Below are positions 26,785-35,031 of a stretch of 45,855 nucleotides of DNA, piece after piece. The translations under genes were made by a program, and so were the position numbers. The notes under the pieces were generated by a model. It was given only the letters and a program-made list of their open reading frames with translations. It searched no databases and was not told where the DNA came from. Positions within the stretch are counted from its first letter, which is position 1. Every line of letters begins with the position of its first letter. Source of the DNA: Candidatus Poseidonia sp. (lineage in GTDB: Archaea; Thermoplasmatota; Poseidoniia; Poseidoniales; Poseidoniaceae); NCBI GenBank assembly GCA_030827365.1, contig JAUREO010000010.1, forward strand, positions 1 through 45,855. Reading direction: 5' to 3'.

Positions 26785-28218
26785 ATGGGGCTTTTCGATA
26801 AATTCCGTTCAAAGATTCGCCAGGCAGCGAATGAAATCAACGAGGATGAAATGCTCGCTGCGGAAGAGAGCCAAGAAGGACAAGAAGCCCTTCAAGTCGC
26901 AATGGATGTTGCCTCTGACCTCGAGCAACACGAGGATCATGAAGATCTTGAAGACCACGACGATGACGAAGAAGAGGAATGGGACGAAATCGAAGAAACC
27001 CCTTCATCATCCGACGAACAGGATTGGGATGAGTGGGATGATGATGACGATAACCCTTCTACGCCCCAACCCAAGGCGATGATGTTCTCCAAGAGAGAAC
27101 AAAAGATGCTTTCTAAACACCAGAAGGAGCAAAAAAAGGCTGCTAAACAACGTGATAGGGAACTGAAGAAACGACATGCTACTGAGGTTTCAAGACCCAA
27201 AGGCAGCCGAGTGGATCTTTCGATGATGCGAACAGCCACAGGACGACAACTCGTCGAAATCCAACAAGCTCCAAAGGGTTCTGGCACGAAAACTACGCTG
27301 ACCACCGACAAGGGCGTGAGCGTTGACATCGACCTCGGTGGAGGTATTGTTAGTGAAGGAGGTAAAGTCATCAAAGCAGGAGCAGCTCTTGAAAATCTGC
27401 TCGAAGAACTCGAATGGATTTTACTCGAATCCGATGTCTCAAACACCGCAGTCCACTTCATTCTCGATGGTCTTCGAGACCAACTCATCGGTATGCGCCT
27501 GAGGAAAGGAGCAGACTTGTCAAAAGTTCTTGAGGCTGCTCTCAAGCGTGCTCTCCATTCGCTTCTCGCTGCTGGATATTGGGATTTTGATGCCACTGTT
27601 CAATCGTTTATCGACAAAGGCGACCTGCCCGTTGTCATCATGTTCGTTGGTGTCAATGGAACAGGAAAAACGACGACAGCTGCCAAAGTGGCTCACCGAC
27701 TCCAACAACAAGGGCACTCGGTTATCGCAGCTGCGGGTGATACCTTCCGAGCAGGAGCCATTCAACAACTTGAAACCCATTGTGAACGACTTGGTATTCG
27801 TTGCATCTCAAGTCAACGAGGCGGAGATTCAGCGGCGATTGCACGTGACGCCATCGACTCTGCAAAAGCACGGGGCATCGATGTGGTTCTCGTGGATACT
27901 GCAGGGCGAATGCAAAACAAAACCAACCTCATGAACGAACTTGAGAAAGTTCGCAGGGTCGCGAACCCCCACCTCACACTCTTTGTTGGGGATTCCCTTG
28001 CGGGAAATGACGCAGTTGAACAAGCGATGATGTTCCAAAGTTTACTCAAATTTGATGGGGCAATTCTCACAAAAATGGATACTGATGCCAAAGGTGGGGC
28101 TGGGCTTTCCATCGCATTTGCGACAGGTCGACCAATCGTGTTTGCAGGCATAGGACAAAACTACGACGACCTCAAGCAGTTTGACCCCACGTGGTTACTA
28201 GACCAGATGTTTGAATAG
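26785..28218 (+). CDS. ftsY: Signal recognition particle receptor FtsY
   Basis: A 477-residue SRP receptor GTPase. The N-terminal ~120 residues are a highly acidic A domain (runs of D and E), followed by a Lys-rich stretch. The NG domain begins at about residue 195. GTPase motifs are GVNGTGKTTTAAK (about 288), DTFRAGA, DTAGRMQNK (about 370), TKMDTDAKGGAGLS and FAGIGQNYDDL. FtsY docks ribosome-bound SRP at the membrane for cotranslational insertion. It is cotranscribed with pfdA and probably with the DUF1844 gene 14 nt downstream. A long antisense ORF over the acidic region is a composition artefact. Confidence 0.96.
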   Translation: MGLFDKFRSKIRQAANEINEDEMLAAEESQEGQEALQVAMDVASDLEQHEDHEDLEDHDDDEEEEWDEIEETPSSSDEQDWDEWDDDDDNPSTPQPKAMMFSKREQKMLSKHQKEQKKAAKQRDRELKKRHATEVSRPKGSRVDLSMMRTATGRQLVEIQQAPKGSGTKTTLTTDKGVSVDIDLGGGIVSEGGKVIKAGAALENLLEELEWILLESDVSNTAVHFILDGLRDQLIGMRLRKGADLSKVLEAALKRALHSLLAAGYWDFDATVQSFIDKGDLPVVIMFVGVNGTGKTTTAAKVAHRLQQQGHSVIAAAGDTFRAGAIQQLETHCERLGIRCISSQRGGDSAAIARDAIDSAKARGIDVVLVDTAGRMQNKTNLMNELEKVRRVANPHLTLFVGDSLAGNDAVEQAMMFQSLLKFDGAILTKMDTDAKGGAGLSIAFATGRPIVFAGIGQNYDDLKQFDPTWLLDQMFE

Positions 28219-28232
28219 AGAGGGTGCACGAT

Positions 28233-28604
28233 ATGTTTAGTTCAGAAGAAGACGAACGATTTTTTTCGCTTATCTACATGTTTCAGCGTTCAGCATTACT
28301 TCATCTTGGCTTACTGCCAGACCAAAATAAAAAGATCCATTTCAATTTAGGCGAAGCACGCGAAGCCATCGAAATGATACGAATGCTACAAAGCAAAACC
28401 AAAAATTCAATCGGTGAAAAAGAAGCTCATTTGTTGCGTTCCATCATCAGCGAATTGCAACTTCAATTTACCCAAGCTCCAAAACGGCAACGACAAATCG
28501 AAGAAGACGAAGCGCAGTCTGAATTGATTCGTGAAACATTTTCCTCTCCTCAAAACGCCCCGGCTGAAACCATTTCAAAATCACCAACTGATGAAGAAGA
28601 GTAG
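28233..28604 (+). CDS. DUF1844-domain protein
   Basis: A cytoplasmic protein of about 123 residues. Its first ~85 residues match the DUF1844 pattern: FFSLIYMFQRSALLHLGLLP, then NLGEAREAIEMIRMLQSKTK, then EKEAHLLRSIISELQLQF. A disordered acidic tail follows. The frame is open from GTG 28224, but ATG 28233 is preceded by GAGGGTG at a suitable distance. It lies directly after ftsY and is probably in the same transcript. The family's molecular function is not established. Confidence 0.75.
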   Translation: MFSSEEDERFFSLIYMFQRSALLHLGLLPDQNKKIHFNLGEAREAIEMIRMLQSKTKNSIGEKEAHLLRSIISELQLQFTQAPKRQRQIEEDEAQSELIRETFSSPQNAPAETISKSPTDEEE

Positions 28605-28647
28605 CGGTTGTTTGATGTGCTATTAGTTGAACGGAAGGGCGAGGGCT

Positions 28648-29346
28648 ATGGGACTGGTCTCTGAAACAAACGATGACTCAGCACCTACCGTGCTCATTGT
28701 TGACAATAATCCGATGAGCCTCAATCGGCTGAAATCTGTGTTCAAAGTCAAAAATTTCAACATCAAAATCTGTGAAGACGGCGACCAAGCCGTCGATGAG
28801 TACATCCGAATCGACCCCGAACTCGTGGTGATGGCCCTTGATTTGCCCTCGCTTGATGGCCATATCGCCGCTCTTGAAATGAGGGAACACGGAGGCGACC
28901 AGCGCATCATTTTTGTTGCTCCCAAACGAATGCTCGATGTTGCAAGAGATGCAGCATATTCAGCAGGAGCGGTCGCTCTTCTTGAGAAGCCCGTGACCGC
29001 AGAAGCACTCGATGCGGTTTGGGATGAAGTGCTTGGCGATGTACCGGAAGCACCAGGACTCGAAGACCTCGATGCATTGTATCCAGGAGAACGTGTCAAA
29101 ATCGAAGCAGACACAGGCCCAATTGTAGCACCACTACCGCTACCTGGCCTTCCTCTGCCCGGCCTCCCACTTCCACGCCTTCCCTTACCATTGCCAAACG
29201 CAAATGAACTGACCGTATCCGTTCCTCAATCGAAGCCATCGAAGTCGAACAAAAAGAAGGGCAAAGGTAAACTCATCCTCGTCCTACTTGTGCTTCTTGG
29301 TGGCGTAGCGGGCTACGCCTACACGCAAGGTATGTTACCCATCTAA
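28648..29346 (+). CDS. Membrane-anchored degenerate receiver (REC-like) protein
   Basis: About 232 residues. A CheY-like domain spans about 12-135: VLIVDNNPMSLNRLKSVF, then VVMALDLPSLDGH, then the conserved Lys in LLEKPVTAEAL. The phosphoacceptor Asp position, four residues before the Pro, is Ala; the second acidic residue of the N-terminal pair is Asn; and the conserved Thr/Ser position is Val. So phosphorylation in the usual way looks impossible. A linker of repeated PLPGLP units and a Lys-rich stretch lead to a C-terminal membrane helix (LILVLLVLLGGVAGYAY). The start is ATG 28648 after GAGGG; an in-frame TTG at 28627 is less likely. It may serve as a protein-binding scaffold at the membrane. 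Confidence 0.8.
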   Translation: MGLVSETNDDSAPTVLIVDNNPMSLNRLKSVFKVKNFNIKICEDGDQAVDEYIRIDPELVVMALDLPSLDGHIAALEMREHGGDQRIIFVAPKRMLDVARDAAYSAGAVALLEKPVTAEALDAVWDEVLGDVPEAPGLEDLDALYPGERVKIEADTGPIVAPLPLPGLPLPGLPLPRLPLPLPNANELTVSVPQSKPSKSNKKKGKGKLILVLLVLLGGVAGYAYTQGMLPI

Positions 29347-29393
29347 GTGTCAAAGCATTTTACCACGGCTATGATATTTGATACCTCCCTGCG

Positions 29394-30266
29394 ATGACCA
29401 TGAGGGGCGTATGGCTTACCCGAATGCTCCTCCTTTGTTTTGTGGTCGCTACAGTGTATGGGGCCATCATGTTCGATACTTCATCCGGATTAAGTGACGG
29501 AACTTCCAACCAAGACGAAGATTTCGGCTCCCTGCAAGATGCGAGTGCAGAAGATGAATCCGAAGATTCTTCGGATACAGACGGCGCAGAATTTGCTGAA
29601 ACGAGGGCTGAAGATGCCCCTGCGGAGGAAAAAACACCCGAATCTTCCGATTCACGTTCAAACCCCCCCTCAATCTTCATCACTGGAGGTCTTGGTGGCA
29701 TCGGACTTTTCTTGCTCTCTGGCTTGTTTTTTGAATTCATGAAAGTCGTCTTACTGATTGCGCTCGTTGCCCCGATGGTTGCAAGTCGCAAAGAGCATCG
29801 TGAGGACGAACTCACCAAAGGGCGAATTCTTGGGTACATCGAAGCAAATGCTGGCATCCATTTCACAGCATTACGGGATGGACTTGGCCTTGCCAATGGT
29901 GTGACGGCGTATCATACCAATAATCTTGAGAGGGACGGCAAAATATTTTCCTGGAAGAGCGGCAAACACCGCCGCTACGCATCAACATTTATCCCTAAAC
30001 ATGATCGAAAGGCCATTCAAAATCCAATTTCAGGCACACGTCTTGCAATTTTAGAGGTGCTTGCAGAGAAAGGACAACTCGGTATCGATACGAAGGAAAT
30101 CAGAGAGAGGCTTGCGATCTCAAGACAACTTCTTAATCACCACATTCACGAACTCAAAGCCAATCAATTGATTGAAAAAACAGAAGGAAAGAAGAAATTA
30201 TGGAAGGTCTCGATACAAGGTATTGAACAACTTCATGTGAGTCGAACACTGCAAGAAAGGGCTTGA
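29394..30266 (+). CDS. Membrane-bound transcriptional regulator with tandem winged helices
   Basis: About 290 residues with an unusual layout. An N-terminal membrane helix (MLLLCFVVATVYGAIMF) is followed by a ~70-residue acidic D/E/S-rich loop, probably outside the cell, then one or two more hydrophobic segments (about residues 95-130). The cytoplasmic half has two winged-helix domains: ILGYIEANAGIHFTALRDGL with VTAYHTNNLERDGKIF, and LAILEVLAEKGQLGIDTKEI with LLNHHIHELKANQLIEK. This is the form of a one-component membrane regulator that binds DNA in response to an external signal. The start is ATG 29394 or 29400. It lies 47 nt after the pseudo-receiver gene. Confidence 0.8.
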   Translation: MTMRGVWLTRMLLLCFVVATVYGAIMFDTSSGLSDGTSNQDEDFGSLQDASAEDESEDSSDTDGAEFAETRAEDAPAEEKTPESSDSRSNPPSIFITGGLGGIGLFLLSGLFFEFMKVVLLIALVAPMVASRKEHREDELTKGRILGYIEANAGIHFTALRDGLGLANGVTAYHTNNLERDGKIFSWKSGKHRRYASTFIPKHDRKAIQNPISGTRLAILEVLAEKGQLGIDTKEIRERLAISRQLLNHHIHELKANQLIEKTEGKKKLWKVSIQGIEQLHVSRTLQERA

Positions 30267-30290
30267 AGTGTAAAATCAAATTACCAACTG

Positions 30291-30300
30291 CTTAATATGA
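30291..30300 (+). promoter_or_regulatory. TATA-like box of the beta-propeller lipoprotein gene
   Basis: CTTAATATGA is centred 27 nt before ATG 30322, consistent with a leaderless transcript. Confidence 0.4.
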
Positions 30301-30321
30301 AGTAGGCTTGTAAGCATCATC

Positions 30322-32682
30322 ATGGTACGAAGTAAACTCGTGGCTCTCGCTTTTTGTTTGAGTATGCTCCTTTCGGGGTGCATCTCCAATGAACTTATCA
30401 AAAATCCAGACGAAACACCAGTCGAATTACCCGACGAATGGAACTCGACACCATCCTATAGTCCGACTTCACCGGCCTTGGTTTCCTATCCGACCTGCGA
30501 AGCACTTGAAAACTCCCTCAAGCAATCGCTTCGAGAGGAAGCACGAACACAACTTCTCCAAGCTGTTGAGGAACAATATTACTACTATTGGGGTGATGAC
30601 GTGATGCTCGAAGATGCAGAAACGGCCGCTGATGGCGACACCGCAGGTGCCGCAGACAATGCCAAAAGTTCGGCACCAAGAACAGAAGGAGAAGACTTCT
30701 CAGGCACCAATAACCAAGAAGAAGGCGTCGATGAAGCAGATTTCGTCAAAACCGATGGTTACCATATCTACTTGCTCCAGGGACAAACATTGCACATCCT
30801 TGGGGTTCCAGAATTCGGTGAAATTGAGAATGCTTCAACCATGGAGATCGAAGGTACGCCACAAGCCATGATGCTCGACGGCGACCGTTTAGTCGTTCTC
30901 TCTTCGGTCAACCCTTGGTCCATTCCAAACACCAGTCCATTGTATGAAGCAATGGCTTGGGATGAAGGCTACTACGGTTGGCGAACCTCCACCCTCACCA
31001 AGATGACCGTCATTGATATGACCGACCGAGAAGCACCCGAAACCTCCCAAGAATTGTACATCGAAGGTTGGTATTTGACAGCAAGAGAAGTCGCAGGAAC
31101 TGTTCGAATGGTTTCACACGCATGGATGGACGTGCCGGGATTACAAACGTGGCTCAACCTTCCAAGTGGCTACTGGGAAATTGATTACGATAACCCAATC
31201 CGCCGAGCGATCCGAGAAGAAGTAGCGTACAGAACAATGCAGGCCAACGAAGCCGTTCTTGCGAACCTCACCCTTGAGGACCTCACATCAAAAGTATACG
31301 AAATGCGAGGTACGACCTTGATTGAACATTCAATGCTCGAAGCAGAAGATTGTGCGAACTTCGCTGCACCAGCAGATGGACTCAACCGTGGCATTTCGAG
31401 CATCTTCTCCATCGACCTTGCATCAGAACAAGTTGGCTTTGAAGTCGACCATATCATTGGTAACTATCCTCAAGTGTATGCATCCAGCGATGTTTTGGTG
31501 CTAACTGAAAACTCCTTCGATTGGTGGCGATTTTGGATGAACCAAAATCTCACAGAAATGACCAACATTCACACGTTCGACATCAGCGCACCTGGAGAAA
31601 CCGTCTACACGGGGTCTGGCCGAGTTGACGGAACCATCCTCAACCAGTTCTCGATTTCAGAATACGAAGGTATCCTTCGAGTGGCGACCACCACTGGTCA
31701 ATGGGGCCGATGGTGGCTTGACAACCCTGAACCGATGTCCTCCCAAGTCGTGACCTTAACACGTTCAATTGACCTCGAAACCAACCAACAAGTTCTCGTT
31801 GAAGTTGGAAAAGTAGGTGGTATTGCCGAGGGTGAACGCATTTGGAGTGCTCGCTTTGTCGGAGATACAGCATACATCGTGACCTTTGAGCAAATCGACC
31901 CACTTTGGGTGATTGACCTCTCCGATGTCACCCAACCAAAAATCCTTGGTGAACTCGAAGTCCCAGGAGTGTCAACCTACATCCACCCACTTGAAGAAGG
32001 GCACCTTTTGACCATTGGACTCGGTCCTGCAAACGAAGACGGAACAGGACTTGACTGGTCATCAACTCAAATTTCTTTGTTCGACGTCAACGACCCAACG
32101 GCACCAACCCGTGACGATGTCCTTCGAGTATCTCCAGTTCAAGATCCAAACGAACGCGGATGGGCTTGGTCATGGTCCGAAGCAACCTATGAGCACAAAG
32201 CATTCCAATATTGGGGGCCAAAAGATTTGCTCAGCATTCCTCTCTCGACCTACCGTTACCATTCTGGATACGATGAGAATGGTAACTACTTTTGGAATTA
32301 TGAATGGGTCTCAAAACTCGTTCTCATCGAAGTCAACGAAACTTCGGGCGAACTCAGTTTGTACGGCGAAATCAACAACTCTGACCTGTATGACCGTGGC
32401 GACAACCGCTATTGGTGGAATGATTTCAGCATACGAAGGTCCATTTTCATGGGTGATTACATTTACGCCATATCTTCAGGGGGGGTCACGGTTACCAATC
32501 TTACTACCCTCGAAGAGTCAGACCGAGTTGTGTTTGAAGTAGAGAACCCCTATTACTGCTGTTATTATTATGAAGAGGACGACAAGGAAGTTTCCTCTGA
32601 TAGTGAAACTGCGACCTCCGATTCATCTGACCCTGGAGAGTCATCATCTGGCTCATCGGATGGTTCAACGGGTGAAGAATAG
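30322..32682 (+). CDS. Secreted lipoprotein with beta-propeller domain (Beta_propel family)
   Basis: A 786-residue lipoprotein. The signal peptide ends in MLLSGCISNE (Cys20), so it is lipid-anchored on the outer face. After a linker, the hallmark of the family, TNNQEEGVDEADFVKTDG, opens a beta-propeller covering most of the protein, with repeated blades such as IYLLQGQTLHILGVP and LWVIDLSDVTQPKILGELEV. The last ~45 residues are acidic and Ser-rich, with no membrane helix. The family is common in archaea and some bacteria, and its function is not firmly known. The protein is unusually rich in Trp and Tyr (for example YYYYWGDD). Confidence 0.88.
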   Translation: MVRSKLVALAFCLSMLLSGCISNELIKNPDETPVELPDEWNSTPSYSPTSPALVSYPTCEALENSLKQSLREEARTQLLQAVEEQYYYYWGDDVMLEDAETAADGDTAGAADNAKSSAPRTEGEDFSGTNNQEEGVDEADFVKTDGYHIYLLQGQTLHILGVPEFGEIENASTMEIEGTPQAMMLDGDRLVVLSSVNPWSIPNTSPLYEAMAWDEGYYGWRTSTLTKMTVIDMTDREAPETSQELYIEGWYLTAREVAGTVRMVSHAWMDVPGLQTWLNLPSGYWEIDYDNPIRRAIREEVAYRTMQANEAVLANLTLEDLTSKVYEMRGTTLIEHSMLEAEDCANFAAPADGLNRGISSIFSIDLASEQVGFEVDHIIGNYPQVYASSDVLVLTENSFDWWRFWMNQNLTEMTNIHTFDISAPGETVYTGSGRVDGTILNQFSISEYEGILRVATTTGQWGRWWLDNPEPMSSQVVTLTRSIDLETNQQVLVEVGKVGGIAEGERIWSARFVGDTAYIVTFEQIDPLWVIDLSDVTQPKILGELEVPGVSTYIHPLEEGHLLTIGLGPANEDGTGLDWSSTQISLFDVNDPTAPTRDDVLRVSPVQDPNERGWAWSWSEATYEHKAFQYWGPKDLLSIPLSTYRYHSGYDENGNYFWNYEWVSKLVLIEVNETSGELSLYGEINNSDLYDRGDNRYWWNDFSIRRSIFMGDYIYAISSGGVTVTNLTTLEESDRVVFEVENPYYCCYYYEEDDKEVSSDSETATSDSSDPGESSSGSSDGSTGEE

Positions 32683-32686
32683 GCCG

Positions 32687-32983
32687 ATGCATGAGAAAAA
32701 CCTCATCGTGATGTTTTACTTGACTTCCAAAGCCGTTTGTTCCAATCAACCTGCTCAACTTGTTCAAACAGGAAGTGCGACCTTTACTGGAACCTCAAAA
32801 GCGGGTGATGATATTATGTCCAAAGTCGTAGCAAATGATGGAACAGTGAATTGAAACACGGCCAACCATAGCGTTACACTGACCCAGCAAGCCGGTGGGC
32901 CGAACGGTGGCGTAGCAGTTCCAAGCGTAGACTTCCTTGCCTTTGTTGCATTTGTCATTAACCGAAGAGGGCACGAGGAATGA
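32687..32983 (+). pseudogene. Remnant of a secreted, C-terminally sorted protein, interrupted by a TGA
   Basis: A single frame runs from ATG 32687 to TGA 32981-32983 but is broken by TGA 32852-32854. Before it: SATFTGTSKAGDDIMSKVVA. After it, in the same frame: NTANHSVTLTQQAGG, then a sorting-type end VPSVDFLAFVAFVINRR. The broken position reads VN-stop-NT and would fit a Trp codon (TGG to TGA). There is no signal peptide at the N-terminus, so the 5' part of the original gene has been lost. It begins 4 nt after the beta-propeller gene. Confidence 0.55.
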
Positions 32984-33003
32984 ACAAAAATTCGTGTTGA
33001 ACA

Positions 33004-33252
33004 TCATTGAAGCGGGTCTTCGATGCCTTCCTGGCCAAGAACCCATTCAAGTGTTTTGACAACGCCTTCAAGGGCCTTGTAATTCCGAGCAGCTTCTTTC
33101 ATGCCCTCTTTGTCGCCATCTTTTTTGCACATCTCGTACCATGAACGCCATTCTCGACGTTTTTTCTCGGCTCGCTCAAGCATGGCCTCAATATCTTCCC
33201 ACGTTTTGTCGTAGGTTCGAACGGGTGTAAGTTGGTATTTTCTCTGTATCAT
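33004..33252 (-). CDS. Small helical hypothetical protein, 82 aa
   Basis: A charged, probably all-helical cytoplasmic protein with TWEDIEAMLERAEKKRREWR and YKALEGVVKTLEWVLGQEG. The family is not recognised. A TATA-like GTTTAAGT near 33285 would start transcription at about 33258, where an in-frame GTG also exists; ATG 33252 is taken here. It lies between the sorting-signal remnant and the Asp-box lipoprotein, convergent with the first and divergent from the second. Confidence 0.6.
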   Translation of the reverse strand: MIQRKYQLTPVRTYDKTWEDIEAMLERAEKKRREWRSWYEMCKKDGDKEGMKEAARNYKALEGVVKTLEWVLGQEGIEDPLQ

Positions 33253-33400
33253 ATCCACTGCCTTGTCCTTCGCTGACCCTACTTAAACAACAGTATTGCC
33301 TGTATAAACTACGCTCATCTCAATATATTATTTGGGAAACAACAAAAGCAGACATATGACATTGTAGGTTTTGAAATTTTTACATCAAAGAGGAGATTTG

Positions 33401-34870
33401 ATGAAGGGTAGGTATGCACGCCGAGATATGCGTTTATCGGTCTTGTTTGTCCTTATCCTGCTCTCGACGCAGACCCTTGCAGGTTGTTTTGGTGAAGAAG
33501 ATGACTCGAAGGACGTCGTTTTAACGACTCCGTTTGACGGCATGTTTTCTTCAACAACATGGTATCATTATCCTGGGGCAATCAACGCCTCAAACTTCAC
33601 CATCGGTTTTGATAACCTTACCGGCAATTCCACACCTCATCCAGCGGTGGGAACATACTACGGAATTGGTGATACGACCTTTGAGCCAACCATCGGAATC
33701 ACTTCAACCGGCGGAATTCATTTTTCTTCTTACGGTGGTACAGGTCGAGGAACGATGGTGTATTCTTCCTATGACCAAGGTCAAACCTGGACCAACAATG
33801 GACCGTTTAACCCCATCTTCCCAGATTTCGGACAAGTACCATCTTCGAATGACCCCTATATCTATGTCGACAAGTGGACCGACCGAATTGTCAAATTCGA
33901 TATGCACGCACTGACCGCTATGTTTGTGGAGTTTTCAGACGACGACGGAGCAACCTGGTCGATTCCTTATTCTGCAGACGGCTATTACAGCCCTCAAGAC
34001 CATCAATCGATTGCCTCCACCTTGGATGTGGATGATATTGGGATGTACGACACCATCTTCGTGTTTTGCATCAACACTGGTGCTTCGGCTGCTGGACCAC
34101 AATGTTCCCGTTCGTTCAATGGTGGAATCACTTGGGATGTTCAACGACCTGGCTACCCCATTGGCGTATCACAATGTTCAGGCTTGCATGGTCACTTAGC
34201 GGGTTCAAACGATGGGGCAATTTACCGTGGTAACCCATCGTGTGACGGCCCAGCAGTGTATCGAAGTGTGGATGGAGGCTTCACATGGACTGAGCACACC
34301 ATCACCACCGAAGTACAGATGCAACAAGGATGGCACAGCCATGAAGTTGCAGTAGCCACAGATGAAGCAGGTAATTTGTTTGCGTCATGGATCAGCACCG
34401 ACCAAATGCCTTGGATGGCCTATTCCCGCGACCAAGGTGACACTTGGTCTGCACCGATGATGATGGCTCCGCCCGGCGTGAACGAGACGGGTTTCCCGAC
34501 CATTTTTGCAGGCGAAGAAGGCAGAGTTGTGGTCGGATATATCGGCGAAGGTGATGACAACGGCGGGTGGTCAGGTTATATGTCCATCATGACCGATGCC
34601 TTTGCAGACAACCCTCTCATCACCACCGTAGCCGTCAATGCTCCAAGCGACCCCCTCGATATTACAGATGACTGTGGGGATGTACGTTGTGGAGGATTTG
34701 GCGATTTCATTGATGTTGAAATTGATGATGAAGGCAGGCCTTGGATCGCCCTTTCACACAACACCAATGGTGAGATTGGCATCGCCGGAACACTGATCAC
34801 TGGACCCGCACTCTATGGGGAACTTCGCCAACTCCCTGAACTCATTGCTGGTGGGCCTTCAACCTTGTAG
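33401..34870 (+). CDS. Secreted lipoprotein with sialidase-like Asp-box propeller
   Basis: A 489-residue lipoprotein. The start is set by the purine-rich GAGGAG ending 6 nt upstream of ATG 33401. The signal peptide ends in TQTLAGCFGEED (Cys29). At least five Asp-box (BNR) motifs follow: SYDQGQTW, SDDDGATW, SFNGGITW, SVDGGFTW and SRDQGDTW, spaced as in a sialidase-type beta-propeller. The catalytic Arg triad and Tyr of true sialidases cannot be confirmed, so it may be a binding propeller or another glycosidase. Its mature N-terminus, CFGEE, matches the start of the two M28 lipoproteins. Confidence 0.88.
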   Translation: MKGRYARRDMRLSVLFVLILLSTQTLAGCFGEEDDSKDVVLTTPFDGMFSSTTWYHYPGAINASNFTIGFDNLTGNSTPHPAVGTYYGIGDTTFEPTIGITSTGGIHFSSYGGTGRGTMVYSSYDQGQTWTNNGPFNPIFPDFGQVPSSNDPYIYVDKWTDRIVKFDMHALTAMFVEFSDDDGATWSIPYSADGYYSPQDHQSIASTLDVDDIGMYDTIFVFCINTGASAAGPQCSRSFNGGITWDVQRPGYPIGVSQCSGLHGHLAGSNDGAIYRGNPSCDGPAVYRSVDGGFTWTEHTITTEVQMQQGWHSHEVAVATDEAGNLFASWISTDQMPWMAYSRDQGDTWSAPMMMAPPGVNETGFPTIFAGEEGRVVVGYIGEGDDNGGWSGYMSIMTDAFADNPLITTVAVNAPSDPLDITDDCGDVRCGGFGDFIDVEIDDEGRPWIALSHNTNGEIGIAGTLITGPALYGELRQLPELIAGGPSTL

Positions 34871-35031
34871 TTGTCTTCCTATCCACATTTTTTGGATTGG
34901 ATCGGCCATTACAATACACTTCGGCTACACACGAAAAGACCCTGAAGTTTCAACCACCTTAGCGATGAATTCATGGGATGAGTATTGATGCGAAGTTATG
35001 GCCAAATACTGTTCAAGGGGTATACCAAGGT

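Noticed and set aside
26937-27596. A 219-aa antisense frame over the 5' part of ftsY, rich in Ser
   Set aside because: It mirrors the acidic A domain of FtsY (GA-rich codons read as Ser/Arg in reverse); FtsY itself is certain from its GTPase motifs.
28623-29114. A 163-aa antisense frame over the receiver gene
   Set aside because: Composition is Ser/Ala-rich with no motif, while the sense frame has a clear receiver-like domain.
29369-29896. A 175-aa antisense frame over the membrane regulator gene
   Set aside because: Ser-rich shadow of the acidic loop; the sense protein has membrane segments and two winged helices.
32852-32854. TGA read as tryptophan (altered genetic code)
   Set aside because: All intact genes in the window use TGA as a normal stop (for example at 16797 and 17702), so a mutation in a remnant is simpler.
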